From: Azospirillum thermophilum
Lineage (GTDB): Bacteria > Pseudomonadota > Alphaproteobacteria > Azospirillales > Azospirillaceae
NCBI RefSeq assembly: GCF_003130795.1
Contig: NZ_CP029357.1
Location: forward strand, 608,414 to 672,413
Direction of reading: 5' to 3'
DNA length: 64,000 bases
Below, one piece after another: positions 44,989-54,451 of the stretch; the stretch's first letter is position 1, and each line of letters starts with the position of its first letter. A program made the position numbers and the translations under genes. The notes under the pieces were generated by a model. It saw only the letters and a list, made by a program, of their open reading frames with translations. It had not been told where the DNA came from and searched no databases.

Positions 44989-45636
44989 TTACCGCGCCGC
45001 GGGATCGGCCGGAATGCCGAGGCCGCGCAGATAGACCAGCGTCCCGGCCTCCAGCAGATCCTCCGCCGACATCGGCAGCTTCCGGCAGGAGCCGTCGCCG
45101 CGGGCGAACAGCGAGGCGATGCCGTGCGCCAGCGTCCAGATGTGCAGGGCGACCATCAGGGCGGGGGGGCGGCCCCTGGCCGGCAGGTCGGCGACCAGCC
45201 GCTCGGCGGCGGCGCGCACCACGGCGAAGGCGCGGTCGCCGGCCTGGGTCAGCGACGGGTTGTCGTCGAGCGGGATGCCCGCCTCGAACATCGTCAGGTA
45301 ATAGGCCGGCTCGGTCCGGGCGAACCGCAGATAGGCCTTGCCCATGCGGTCGAGCGCCGTCATCGGGTCCGGCCGCCCCTCGTCCCAGGCGGCGAGCAGC
45401 GCCGCCTCGAACCGCTCGAAGCCGGCGCGCGCCACGTCGGCCATCAGCTCCTCGCGGTCGCGGTAATGGCGGTAGGGCGCCGCCGGGCTGACCCCGGCCG
45501 ACCGCGCGGCCTCGGCGAAGGTGAAGCCGGCCGGCCCCTTCTGGGCGATCAGCTCCAGCGCCGCGCGAAGCAGGGCCTCCTTGAGATTGCCGTGATGATA
45601 GCCGCGAGAGCCGCCGCCGCGATTGCTCCAGTTCAT
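44989..45636 (-). CDS. TetR-family regulator with WHG-type C-terminal domain
   Basis: A 215-residue protein. HTH in GPAGFTFAEAARSAGVSPAA followed by PYRHYRDREELMADVARAGF, and a C-terminal WHG-like domain (ALHIWTLAHGIASLFARGDG). It is divergent from the choline-binding protein gene, and a palindrome covers its own start codon, so it probably controls itself and perhaps choX. It is not a typical BetI by motif. Confidence 0.88.
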   Translation of the reverse strand: MNWSNRGGGSRGYHHGNLKEALLRAALELIAQKGPAGFTFAEAARSAGVSPAAPYRHYRDREELMADVARAGFERFEAALLAAWDEGRPDPMTALDRMGKAYLRFARTEPAYYLTMFEAGIPLDDNPSLTQAGDRAFAVVRAAAERLVADLPARGRPPALMVALHIWTLAHGIASLFARGDGSCRKLPMSAEDLLEAGTLVYLRGLGIPADPAAR

Positions 45637-45655
45637 GTGAACCGTTCTTACATGA
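45633..45655. promoter_or_regulatory. TetR operator overlapping the tetR start codon
   Basis: TCATGT-GAAC-C-GTTC-TT-ACATGA: nested inverted repeats TCATGT/ACATGA and GAAC/GTTC. It includes the ATG of the regulator (45634-45636 on the minus strand) and lies about 210 bp upstream of choX. Confidence 0.6.
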
Positions 45656-45863
45656 CCGCCGCCGGCAGGTCGAGCGGGACGCGCCGCCCCGGTCCCGCCG
45701 CCCCCGGTCCTCCCGCCGCGTCCGCCGGGGGTGGGGATCCGCCGCAGCGGGAAGATTTGAGGCGGCGGCGGTCACTGTGACATAAGACGTCCCGGCCGGG
45801 CGGTTCCCGGCATGGCCGACGCACAGGCGACGGACGGGACGAAGGAAGGTGGAGGTTATGGTC

Positions 45864-46823
45864 ATGGTGATGGTGACGCGCAGCGCAGTTCTCGTGGCGG
45901 GCATTGCCCTGGCCGCCGCCCTTTCAGCTCCGGCGGCCCAGGCGGCCGATCCCGCCTCCTGCAAGACGGTGCGCTTCGGCGACGTCGGCTGGACCGACAT
46001 CGCCGCCACCACGGCGCTGTCCTCGGTGACGCTGGAGGCGCTGGGCTACAAGCCGACCACCAACATCTCCTCGGTGCCGGTCGTCTATCTCGGGCTGAAG
46101 ACCCGGTCGCTGGACGTCTTCCTCGGCAACTGGATGCCGACGATGGAGACCTTCCTGAAGCCGGTGCTGGAGGACGGCTCGGTCGAGGTGGCGCGCGTCA
46201 ACCTTGAAGGCGCCAAATACACCCTCGCCGTCCCGACCTACGCCGCCGAGGGCGGCCTGAAGAGCTTCGCCGACATCGCGAAGTTCAAGGACAGGCTGGA
46301 CGGCAAGATCTACGGGATCGAGGCCGGCAACGACGGCAACCTGCTGATCGACAAGATGATCAAGGAGAACGCCTTCGGCCTGAAGGACTTCAGGATGGTC
46401 GAGTCGAGCGAGGCCGGCATGCTGAGCGAGGTGAAGCGCGCCACCCGGTCGAAGAAGTGGATCGTCTTCCTGGGCTGGGCGCCGCACCCGATGAACCGCC
46501 ATGTCGAGATGACCTATCTCGACGGCGGCGACGAGTATTTCGGCCCCGACTTCGGCGGCGCCACCGTCAGCACCAACGTGCGCAAGGGCTACATGCAGGA
46601 CTGCCCCAACGTTGGCCGCTTCCTGAAGAACCTGTCCTTCACGGTGGACATGGAAAACGCCGTGATGGACGGCATCCTGAACGGCAACAAGAAGCCGGAG
46701 GAGGCGGCGCGGGCCTGGCTGAAGGCCAACCCGGCGACGCTGACCGCCTGGCTCGACGGCGTCACCACCATCGACGGCCAGGACGGGCTGGCGGCGGTGA
46801 AGGGCAAGCTCGGCATCAAGTGA
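45864..46823 (+). CDS. choX: Choline ABC transporter substrate-binding protein
   Basis: A 319-residue periplasmic protein; signal peptide ends near AQAADPASC. With the ATG at 45864 the aromatic box falls at Trp43 (DVGWTD), Trp90 (LGNWMPT), Tyr119 (GAKYTLAV) and Trp205 (FLGWAPHPM), with Asp45 and Asn156; these are the positions I recall for the choline ligands of rhizobial ChoX. GGAGG (45851-45855) gives best spacing for 45864; 45858 and a GTG at 45849 are alternatives. It binds choline, less well acetylcholine. It is transcribed towards, not with, its permease and ATPase. Confidence 0.93.
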   Translation: MVMVTRSAVLVAGIALAAALSAPAAQAADPASCKTVRFGDVGWTDIAATTALSSVTLEALGYKPTTNISSVPVVYLGLKTRSLDVFLGNWMPTMETFLKPVLEDGSVEVARVNLEGAKYTLAVPTYAAEGGLKSFADIAKFKDRLDGKIYGIEAGNDGNLLIDKMIKENAFGLKDFRMVESSEAGMLSEVKRATRSKKWIVFLGWAPHPMNRHVEMTYLDGGDEYFGPDFGGATVSTNVRKGYMQDCPNVGRFLKNLSFTVDMENAVMDGILNGNKKPEEAARAWLKANPATLTAWLDGVTTIDGQDGLAAVKGKLGIK

Positions 46824-46865
46824 TCCGGCGGCACCGGCAGCAAGTGATCCGGCGGCGCCGGCAGC
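46818..46865. repeat. 24-bp tandem duplication across the choX stop codon
   Basis: AAGTGATCCGGCGGCACCGG plus CAGC (46818-46841) is followed at once by a second copy (46842-46865) with one A-to-G change. The first copy contains the last Lys codon and the TGA of choX, so the duplication is silent for the protein. Confidence 0.85.
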
Positions 46866-46910
46866 GGCGCCGCACCCCGGACCTCCCGTTGCCGGCAGCG
46901 GGCCGGCCGA

Positions 46911-47795
46911 TCAGCGGGCCGGCGTCGGGAAGATGCGCCGCAGGACGGCGAAGCGACCGGGGCGCGCCTGCGCCGCGGCGCGGCCGAAGCTCTGGGTGAT
47001 GCGGTCGAGGATGATCGCCAGCAGGACGACGGCCAGCCCGCTCTCGAAACCCAGCGCGATGTCCAGGCGCTGGATGCCCTGCAGCACCACGTTGCCCAGG
47101 CCGCCCGCCCCGATCATCGAGGCGATGACGATCATCGACAGGGCCATCATCATGGTCTGGTTCACCCCGGCCATGATGGACGGCAGGGCGTTGGGCAACT
47201 GCACCTTGAGCAGGAGCTGCCGGTCGGTGCAGCCGAAAGCGCGGCCGGCCTCGACGATCTCGGCCGGCACCTGCTGGATGCCCAGCGCCGTCAGCCGCAC
47301 CGCCGGCGGCATGGCGAAGATCACGGTGGCGAGGATGCCCGGCACCCGGCCCAGCCCGAAGAACATCACCGCCGGGATCAGGTAGACGAAGGCGGGCATG
47401 GTCTGCATGAAGTCCAGCGTCGCCTTCACCGTCCCCTCGACCACCCGGCTGCGCGCCATCCAGACGCCGAGCGGCAGCCCGACGATCAGGCTCAGCAGGG
47501 TCGAGGCCAGGACCAGCCCCAGCGTGGAGGCGGTGGCCTCCCACAGCCCCATGGACAGGATCAGCAGGCAGGCGCCCAGCGTGAAGGCGCCGAAGCCGAA
47601 CCCGACGCGCCACAGCGCGGCGCCGGTCAGCACGGCGATCAGCACCCAGGCCGGCGCCCCGGCCAGGACGAAGTCGATGGCGCCGCCGAACCCGTCGATC
47701 GCCGCGGCGACGGCATCGAGCGCCGGCTGGAAATGGTCGAGCATGTAGGTGACGAGCTGCTCGACCCAGCGGCCGATCCGGATATCCTCGCCCAT
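46911..47795 (-). CDS. choW: Choline ABC transporter permease
   Basis: A 294-residue ProW-type permease: hydrophobic helices, LGVWMARSRVVEGTVKATLD, FMQTMPAFVYLIPAVMFFGL, GRVPGILATVIFAMPPAVRL and the EAA-type loop EAGRAFGCTDRQLLLKVQLP followed by NALPSIMAGVNQTMMMALSM. GGGAGG precedes the ATG at 47795, only 2 nt after the stop of the ATPase gene, so expression is coupled. Confidence 0.93.
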   Translation of the reverse strand: MGEDIRIGRWVEQLVTYMLDHFQPALDAVAAAIDGFGGAIDFVLAGAPAWVLIAVLTGAALWRVGFGFGAFTLGACLLILSMGLWEATASTLGLVLASTLLSLIVGLPLGVWMARSRVVEGTVKATLDFMQTMPAFVYLIPAVMFFGLGRVPGILATVIFAMPPAVRLTALGIQQVPAEIVEAGRAFGCTDRQLLLKVQLPNALPSIMAGVNQTMMMALSMIVIASMIGAGGLGNVVLQGIQRLDIALGFESGLAVVLLAIILDRITQSFGRAAAQARPGRFAVLRRIFPTPAR

Positions 47796-47797
47796 CC

Positions 47798-49129
47798 TCA
47801 CCCCTCCCGGTCCAGGGTCTGCAACAGCAGGGCCCGGGAGATCGCCCCCAGGAACAGCCCGTCCTCGTCCACCACCGGCACCGGCCATTCGGCGGCGGCG
47901 ACCATGCGCAGCAGCCGGTGGACGGGCACCGAGCTGCCCACCGGCGCCACCCCCGGCAGAAAGGCCTGATGGAAGCGGGGTTGCGGCGCCCGCAGCGCAC
48001 GCTCCAGCGACTCGCGCGACACCACCCCCTGGAAGCGGCCGTCCTGGTCGCGGACGAACCCATAGGCATGGTCGCCGGCGCGCAACTGCTGCAGGGCGGG
48101 GAACAGGTCGCCCGGCAGGTGGATGACGGCGCTGGCCGCCTCGAACCGCGCCACGTCGCCGGCGCGCAGCACCTTCGACACGTCGACATTGCGGAAGAAG
48201 GACCGCACGTAGTCGTCGGCCGGATTGCACAGGATGTCGTAAGGCGTGCCGACCTGCACGATCCGCCCGCCCTCCATGATGGCGATGCGGTCGCCGATGC
48301 GCATCGCCTCGTCCAGGTCGTGGGAGATGAAGACGATGGTCCGCTTGTGCTCGCGCTGCAGCCGCAGCAGCTCGTCCTGCATCTCGGTGCGGATCAGCGG
48401 GTCGAGGGCGGAGAACGCCTCGTCCATCAGCATGATCGTCGGATTGTTGGCCAGCGCGCGGGCGAGGCCGACGCGCTGCTGCATGCCGCCGGACATCTCG
48501 CCGGGATAGCGGTGGGCATAGGCGCCGAGCCCGACCTGCTCCAGCGCACACATCGCCTCCGCGCGCCGCTTCGCCCTGGGCACCCCGGCGACCTCCAGCC
48601 CGAAGGCGGCGTTGTCCAGCGCCGTCAGGTGGGGGAGCAGCGCGAAGGACTGGAAGACCATGCCCATGTCGCGCCGGCGCGCCTCGATCAGTTCGGCCTG
48701 CGACATCGCCACCAGGTCGCGGCCGTCGAGCGCGATCGCGCCGGCGGTCGGCTCGATCAGCCGGTTCAGCAGGCGGATCATGGTGGATTTGCCGGAGCCG
48801 GACAGCCCCATGATGACGAAGACCTCGCCGGACCGGACGTCGAAGCTGGCGTCCACCACCCCGACATTGACCCCCAGCCTCTCCAGCACCTCCGCCTTGT
48901 CGGCCCCCTGCCTCAGCAGGTCGAGCGCCGGCCGGGGATTCTTCGCGAAGATCTTGTAGACGTTGCGGACCTGGAGCCGGACCTCTGCCGCCCCTGTCGC
49001 GGATGCCGGCCCGGAGGACGGACGGGATTGCGGGGCGGCCCCGACCGGAACGGCCTGCACCGGGGCGGCGGCCGGCTGCCCGACGGCGGTGCGGCCCACA
49101 GCCGTCCGCGATCGCATCAGCCCCCTCAT
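47798..49129 (-). CDS. choV: Choline ABC transporter ATPase with CBS domains
   Basis: A 443-residue ProV-type ATPase. An Ala/Pro-rich N-terminal extension (about 45 residues) precedes the ABC domain: Walker A GLSGSGKST, signature SGGMQQRVGLARALA, Walker B IMLMDEAFSALDPL, switch ISHDLDEAM. Two C-terminal CBS domains (about 300-440) are the ionic-strength or nucleotide sensors of this class. GGAGGG is placed before the ATG at 49129. It powers ChoW-ChoX import of choline, a source of glycine betaine and of phosphatidylcholine. Confidence 0.93.
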   Translation of the reverse strand: MRGLMRSRTAVGRTAVGQPAAAPVQAVPVGAAPQSRPSSGPASATGAAEVRLQVRNVYKIFAKNPRPALDLLRQGADKAEVLERLGVNVGVVDASFDVRSGEVFVIMGLSGSGKSTMIRLLNRLIEPTAGAIALDGRDLVAMSQAELIEARRRDMGMVFQSFALLPHLTALDNAAFGLEVAGVPRAKRRAEAMCALEQVGLGAYAHRYPGEMSGGMQQRVGLARALANNPTIMLMDEAFSALDPLIRTEMQDELLRLQREHKRTIVFISHDLDEAMRIGDRIAIMEGGRIVQVGTPYDILCNPADDYVRSFFRNVDVSKVLRAGDVARFEAASAVIHLPGDLFPALQQLRAGDHAYGFVRDQDGRFQGVVSRESLERALRAPQPRFHQAFLPGVAPVGSSVPVHRLLRMVAAAEWPVPVVDEDGLFLGAISRALLLQTLDREG

Positions 49130-49257
49130 GGTACCCTCCCCGCCCTATTGCCCGTCATTCCCGCCGCGCTGCGGCCGGTCCATCTCTCCCGTCGTCGCAC
49201 GACCCGTTGCGTTTATCAGGCCTTGGCCCCCGAGGCTATCGGATATCCGGGCGGACG

Positions 49258-49890
49258 TCAGCCCCGGCTCGCCGTCGCCATCAGGCCGCCGATGCCGACG
49301 AAGGTGCCGCCTGTGACCCGGTTGAACCAGCGGCCATGGCGCGTCAGCCAGGGGGCGATGCGCTGCGCCATGCCGGCCAGCACCAGCTCGTAGCACAGCT
49401 CCGTCACCGCGAAGGTGCCGCCGAGCACGCCGAGCTGCAGCCAGAAGGAGGCGCCCGGCACCATGAACTGCGGCAGGAAGGCGGCGAAGAAGATCAGCGC
49501 CTTGGGGTTCGACACGGCGACCAGGAAGCCCTGCGCGAACAGCCGCGCCGGCCCGTCCCGGCGCACCGCCGGGCCGTCCTCGCCGGCCTCGACCGTCGCG
49601 GCCGGCGACCGCCACAGCCGGATGCCGAGATAGACGAGATAGGCGGCGCCGATCCACTTGGCGATGGTGAAGGCGGTCTCCGAGGCAGCCAGCAGGGCGC
49701 CCATGCCGGCCAGCGAGGCGGCGATCAGCACCATGAAGCCGAGAACGCCGCCGAGGATCGTGAAGACGGTCCGCGCGAAGCCGAAGCGGACCCCGTGGGT
49801 CAGCGACAGGAGGCCGTTCGGCCCCGGCGTCAGCGACAGCCCGATCGCCGCGAGGGCGTAGACGATCCAGAGTTCCAGCGTCACGGCCAT
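49258..49890 (-). CDS. LysE/RhtB-family amino acid exporter
   Basis: A 210-residue inner-membrane protein with six hydrophobic segments and the family signature SLTPGPNGLLSLTHGVRFGF, AYLVYLGIRLWRSPA, and QGFLVAVSNPKALIFFAAFL followed by PQF. AAGGAG lies before the ATG at 49890. It is divergent from the AGCS symporter gene (164 bp apart). Substrate unknown; members export threonine, homoserine, lysine or leucine. Confidence 0.9.
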   Translation of the reverse strand: MAVTLELWIVYALAAIGLSLTPGPNGLLSLTHGVRFGFARTVFTILGGVLGFMVLIAASLAGMGALLAASETAFTIAKWIGAAYLVYLGIRLWRSPAATVEAGEDGPAVRRDGPARLFAQGFLVAVSNPKALIFFAAFLPQFMVPGASFWLQLGVLGGTFAVTELCYELVLAGMAQRIAPWLTRHGRWFNRVTGGTFVGIGGLMATASRG

Positions 49891-50053
49891 GCTCCTTCAC
49901 CGGTGGCGGACACCGACTATGGCACCGCTCCCTGCTGCCGTCCAAGGCATCGGTGCGGCTCCTGCTCCGGCCGCCTGCCGGCACATCGGGGCCCCTGGCG
50001 CGTTATCGAGCACAATCCGGCCGCACGCGGCCGAAAATCCGGGGGTGACCGTC

Positions 50054-51496
50054 ATGCTTGGTGTCCTGAACGACCTGCTGTGGAACCATGTCCTGACCAT
50101 CGTGCTGGTTGCGATCGGGCTGGCCTTCACGGTGGCGTCGCGGTTCGTGCAGTTCCGCTATTTCGGGCGGATGTTCGGCACGCTGGTCGAGGCGTTCCGG
50201 CGCCAGCCGGGACACCTCAGCTCCTTCCAGGCCCTGATGCTCAGCGTCGCCGGGCGGGTGGGCGCCGGCAACATCGCGGGCGTCGCGGTGGCGATCGGGC
50301 TGGGCGGGCCGGGGGCGGTCTTCTGGATGTGGATCATCGGCCTGATCGGCATGGCCACCAGCTTCTTCGAATGCGCCCTGGCGCAGCTCTTCAAGATCGC
50401 CGAGCCGGACGGCACCTACCGGGGCGGACCGGCCTACTACATCGAGCGCGGGCTGAAGATGCGCTGGCTGGCCGTGCTGTTCTCGGTGCTGCTGCTGGTC
50501 ACCTTCGGTTTCAGCTTCACCGCGCTGCAGTCCTACACCACCGCGACGTCCGTCGCGGACGCCTTCGGCGTGCCGCCGCTCGTCACCGGCATCGTCCTGG
50601 TCGCCGTCGTCGGTCTGATCGTCTTCGGCGGCGTCAGGCGCATCGCCGAGGTCGCCGACATCGTGGTGCCCGTCATGGCGGTGGGCTACATCGCGATGAC
50701 GCTGGTGGTGATCGTCATGAACGCCGGCGCCGTGCCCGGCGTGCTGGCGCTCATCGTCAAGAGCGCCTTCGGGCTGGAGCCGGCGGTGGGCGGCACCATG
50801 GGGGCCGCCATCACGCTGGGGGTCCGGCGGGGCCTGTTCTCCAACGAGGCGGGGCTGGGCAGCGCACCCAACGTCGCCGCGGTCGCCTACGTGAAGCATC
50901 CCGGCGCGCAGGGCGTGGTGCAGGCGCTCAGCGTCTTCATCGACACCCTCGTCATCTGCTCGTGCACGGCCTTCATCATCCTGCTGTCGGACGTCTACCA
51001 GCCGGGATCGGACCTGAAGGGCGTCGCGCTGACCCAGGCGGCGCTGGCCGGCGTGGTGGGCGAATGGGGGCGGTCGTTCGTCAGCGTCGCGCTGATGCTC
51101 TTCGCCTTCACGTCGATCATCTACAACTACTACCTGGGCGAGAACAGCCTGAACTTCTTCAGCAACGAGAACCGGACCCTGTTCACCGTCTACCGCGTGC
51201 TGACGCTGATCCTCGTCATGTGGGGGTCGCAGCAGGACCTCAGCACCGTCTTCGCCTTCGCCGACCTCACCATGGGGCTGCTGGCGCTGGTCAACCTCGC
51301 GGCGCTGGCGATGCTGTTCCGGGTCGGAATGCGCATCCTGCGGGACTATGACCGGCAGGTCGCCGCCGGCATCACGGCGCCGGTGTTCGATGCCGCGCAC
51401 TTCGCCGATCTCGACCTCGACCGGCAGGCATGGATCATCGAGCAGGACCCGCCGGCCGCCGCGAAGGGCGGGCAGGCCTCCCCCGCGGGGCGGTGA
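50054..51496 (+). CDS. AGCS-family sodium:alanine/glycine symporter
   Basis: A 480-residue carrier with about eleven helices. Family signatures: SVAGRVGAGNIAGVAVAIGL, GPGAVFWMWIIGLIGMATSF, DGTYRGGPAYYIERGL, LGVRRGLFSNEAGLGSAPNV. The C-terminus has a hydrophilic extension of about 50 residues (DAAHFADLDLDRQAWIIEQD) as in many proteobacterial homologues. It imports alanine, glycine or related small amino acids with Na+. Confidence 0.9.
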   Translation: MLGVLNDLLWNHVLTIVLVAIGLAFTVASRFVQFRYFGRMFGTLVEAFRRQPGHLSSFQALMLSVAGRVGAGNIAGVAVAIGLGGPGAVFWMWIIGLIGMATSFFECALAQLFKIAEPDGTYRGGPAYYIERGLKMRWLAVLFSVLLLVTFGFSFTALQSYTTATSVADAFGVPPLVTGIVLVAVVGLIVFGGVRRIAEVADIVVPVMAVGYIAMTLVVIVMNAGAVPGVLALIVKSAFGLEPAVGGTMGAAITLGVRRGLFSNEAGLGSAPNVAAVAYVKHPGAQGVVQALSVFIDTLVICSCTAFIILLSDVYQPGSDLKGVALTQAALAGVVGEWGRSFVSVALMLFAFTSIIYNYYLGENSLNFFSNENRTLFTVYRVLTLILVMWGSQQDLSTVFAFADLTMGLLALVNLAALAMLFRVGMRILRDYDRQVAAGITAPVFDAAHFADLDLDRQAWIIEQDPPAAAKGGQASPAGR

Positions 51497-51627
51497 TGGC
51501 GGGACTCTCCGACAAGGGAGGATCTCCGAGGGCGGCAAGCCCCATCGGGCCGCCCCCCACCGGAGACGGGACAAGGCCCCGACCGGCATGATACGCCTGG
51601 ACATCCTTGCTGCCTGGGAGGCGCACC

Positions 51628-52971
51628 ATGCTGCTGGTCCTTCTTCTGCTGCTGTCCATCGCCTTCATCGTGCTCGCCACCGCGCGGCTGAACCTGCACC
51701 CCTTCCTGGCGCTCCTCATCACCGCGTTCGGCTTCGGCATCCTGTCCGGCATGCCGCTGGCCGACGTGGTGAAATCGGTGAACGAGGGGTTCGGCGGCAC
51801 CATCGGGTCGATCGGCATCGTCATCATCGCCGGGACCATCATCGGCATCTTCCTGGAGAAGTCCGGGGGCGCCTTCCGGCTCGCCGCCGGCATCCTGCGC
51901 ATCACCGGGGAGAGGAACGCGCCGCTGGCCATGTCCGTGATGGGCTACTTGGTCTCCATCCCGGTGTTCTGCGATTCGGGCTTCGTCATCCTGTCGTCGC
52001 TGAACAAGGCCGTGGCGCGCAGGGCCGGCATCAGCCTCGCCGCCACCGCCATCGCGCTGTCGCTCGGGCTCTACGCCACCCACACCATGGTGCCGCCGAC
52101 CCCGGGGCCGGTGGCCGCGGCCGGCATCCTCGGCGCCGACCTCGGGCTCGTCATCCTGTGGGGCATGGCGATCGGCGCCGTCGCTACCGCCGCCGGCTGG
52201 CTGTTCGCCATCCTGTTCGCGGCGCGCGTGCCGATCGATCCCTACCGTCCCGACGAGGATCCCGCCCGCGACGCGCCGCAGGCCGATGCGGATGCGCCGT
52301 CGGCCGGCAAGGCGCTGGTGCCGATCGCGGTCCCCATCCTGCTGATCGTGCTCCGCTCCATCGCCGAGCTGCCGGCCAAGCCCTTCGGCACCGGCGGCCT
52401 CGTGCCCGTCCTGTCCTTCCTCGGGCAGCCCGTCGTGGCGCTTCTGATCGGCGTCGGGCTGGCGCTGATGCTGCCGAAGCGGCTGACGCGGGAGATGCTG
52501 TCCACCTCCGGCTGGGTGGGACAGGCCGTGATCGACGCGGCGATCATCATCACGATCACCGGCGCCGGCGGCGCGTTCGGCAAGGTGCTGCAGAACTCCG
52601 GCATCGCCAAGATCATCGGCGAGAGCCTGGCGAGCGCCAACCTCGGGATCTGGCTGCCGTTCCTGGTGGCGGCCGGCATCAAGACGGCGCAGGGCAGCAG
52701 CACCGTCGCGATCATCACCACCGCCGGCCTGACGGCGCCGCTGCTGCCGGCGCTGGGGCTCGACAGCGACACCGCCAAGGCGCTGGTGACCGTGGCGATC
52801 GGCGCCGGGGCGATGGTGGTCTCGCACGCCAACGACAGCTTCTTCTGGGTGGTCACCCAGTTCTCGAACATGACCACGCGCGACGGCTACCGGCTGCAGA
52901 CGCTGGGAACCCTGGTGCAGGGGACGGTCGGCGCCCTGGCCGTCTGGGCCGCCGCCGCCCTGGTGCTGTAA
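51628..52971 (+). CDS. GntP-family gluconate/sugar-acid permease
   Basis: A 447-residue permease with 12 or more helices. GntP features: TARLNLHPFLALLITAFGFG, SVNEGFGGTIGSIGIVIIAG, GYLVSIPVFCDSGFVILSSL, ATHTMVPPTPGPVAAAGIL, AAGIKTAQGSSTVAIITTAG and VSHANDSFFWVVTQFSNMTT. GGGAGG lies before the ATG at 51628. It stands alone; gluconate, glycerate or a similar hydroxy acid may be the substrate. Confidence 0.9.
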   Translation: MLLVLLLLLSIAFIVLATARLNLHPFLALLITAFGFGILSGMPLADVVKSVNEGFGGTIGSIGIVIIAGTIIGIFLEKSGGAFRLAAGILRITGERNAPLAMSVMGYLVSIPVFCDSGFVILSSLNKAVARRAGISLAATAIALSLGLYATHTMVPPTPGPVAAAGILGADLGLVILWGMAIGAVATAAGWLFAILFAARVPIDPYRPDEDPARDAPQADADAPSAGKALVPIAVPILLIVLRSIAELPAKPFGTGGLVPVLSFLGQPVVALLIGVGLALMLPKRLTREMLSTSGWVGQAVIDAAIIITITGAGGAFGKVLQNSGIAKIIGESLASANLGIWLPFLVAAGIKTAQGSSTVAIITTAGLTAPLLPALGLDSDTAKALVTVAIGAGAMVVSHANDSFFWVVTQFSNMTTRDGYRLQTLGTLVQGTVGALAVWAAAALVL

Positions 52972-53013
52972 GGCCTTGCGAGGTGGCGGCCGGCCGCCGT
53001 GGCCCGCCGCCCC

Positions 53014-53394
53014 TCACGCGTACTGCGCGACGCCGAGGCCGAGCGACCAGTTCTCCCTGGCGACCTCGACGAGGTTGATGAACACGTCCTCCCGCCGGAT
53101 GCCGGGGCTCTCGCCGAGCCGGTCGGCGATGCGCCGGAACAGCGCCTTCTTCTGCTCGACGCTGCGGGTGTCGTTCGCCGTGATCTGGATGAACACCAGG
53201 TCGTCGCTCCTGGCGACGCCGAGATAGGACGCGCCGTAGCGGAAATTCGCCGGGTCATGCTCCGTGATCGTCATGAACTGGTCGTCCTCCGGGACGTCGA
53301 AGGTTTCCCGCAGCGCAAGATAGACGCCGTCGAAGATGGCCTGCCGGTACGCCTCCGGCTTTCCGGCACGCAGCGAGATGTGAAGGAGCGGCAT
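53014..53394 (-). CDS. Tautomerase-family protein
   Basis: A 126-residue protein starting with MPLLHISLRAGKPEAYRQAI, so Pro1 becomes the catalytic base after Met removal. It matches the longer tautomerase branch (TITEHDPANFRYGASYLG; RREDVFINLVEVARENWSLG near the end). Natural substrate unknown. It is divergent from a LysR regulator that likely controls it. Confidence 0.85.
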   Translation of the reverse strand: MPLLHISLRAGKPEAYRQAIFDGVYLALRETFDVPEDDQFMTITEHDPANFRYGASYLGVARSDDLVFIQITANDTRSVEQKKALFRRIADRLGESPGIRREDVFINLVEVARENWSLGLGVAQYA

Positions 53395-53489
53395 CGTCGG
53401 TCCCTTCCCTGTTGGTGAGACTCGACAATAGGCGGCGACCGGCTATTTTTGAACGCTATCGGTTTCAATATCAGTGATAATGATTGGAA

Positions 53490-54347
53490 ATGGCTGAGCG
53501 TCCCCTCGACCTGGATGCCGTCCAGGCCTTCCTGCGGATCGCCGAGCTCGGCAGCTTCACGCGGGCGGCCGAGGCCATGCGGACCACCCAGGCCGCGGTG
53601 AGCCTGAAGCTGAAGCGGCTCGAAGACAGGCTCGGCTGCCGGCTGGTGGAGCGCACGCCCCGCCATGTGCAGCTTTCGGCGCGGGGCGCCGCCTTCGTCG
53701 ATCAGGCCCGCGAGTTGCTGGAGGCCCACGATCGCGCGCTGGCGGCGGTCGCGGGCGCGCGCCAGCGCCTGACCATCGGGATCAGCGACCATGTCGCGGG
53801 GCCGGAGCTGCCGGCCCTGGTGGCGCGGATGAACGCCCAGGACCCGCAGCTGCTGATCGAGATCCGGATCGCGTCCTCCGGCGACCTGCTGCCGGCCTTC
53901 GACCGGCGCGAACTCGACACGGTGATCGTCCGCCAGCATCTCGGGCGCTGCGACGGCGAGGTCATCACCGAAGAGAAGTTCGGCTGGTTCGCGGCGCCGG
54001 GCTGGCAGCACCGCGCGGGCGAACCGCTGCCGCTCGCCACGCTCGCCGAACCCTGCGGGGTGCGCATGATGGCCGGGCAGCTTCTCGACAGGGCGGGCGT
54101 GCCCTGGATGGAGATCTTCGTCGGCGGCGGGGTCGCGGCGGTCGTCGCGGCGGTGATGGCCGGGCTCGGCGTCGCCGCCCTGGCGCCGCGGATGCTGCCC
54201 TTCGGCGCCGTCGACGTCGGCTCCAGGCTCGGCCTGCCCGATCTGCCGCGCCTGCCGGTCCTGCTGCACACCCGGGTGCGGGACGGCCGCGGCCGCGACG
54301 CCCTCGCCGCCCTGTCGGCGGCCTACCGGGGTGCCGTGCGGGGATAG
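53490..54347 (+). CDS. LysR-family transcriptional regulator
   Basis: A 285-residue protein with an N-terminal wHTH (LDAVQAFLRIAELGSFTRAA, then QAAVSLKLKRLEDRLGCRLV) and a C-terminal effector domain (LTIGISDHVAGPELPALVAR, FGWFAAPGW, GGGVAAVVAAVMAGLGVAAL). It is divergent from the tautomerase gene. The 95-bp gap holds TATC-N15-GATA (53465-53487), a plausible LysR site. Start at the ATG 53490; a TTG at 53484 is in frame. Confidence 0.88.
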   Translation: MAERPLDLDAVQAFLRIAELGSFTRAAEAMRTTQAAVSLKLKRLEDRLGCRLVERTPRHVQLSARGAAFVDQARELLEAHDRALAAVAGARQRLTIGISDHVAGPELPALVARMNAQDPQLLIEIRIASSGDLLPAFDRRELDTVIVRQHLGRCDGEVITEEKFGWFAAPGWQHRAGEPLPLATLAEPCGVRMMAGQLLDRAGVPWMEIFVGGGVAAVVAAVMAGLGVAALAPRMLPFGAVDVGSRLGLPDLPRLPVLLHTRVRDGRGRDALAALSAAYRGAVRG

Positions 54348-54451
54348 GTCCGGCAGGGTGACGGCGGCCCCGCTGAGAAAGCCGCACCCAAAGCGGCGGA
54401 CATCTGTTGTAGGAGTAGGGGCCCTGCCCATCCCAACCCAGGAGCCGGTCC

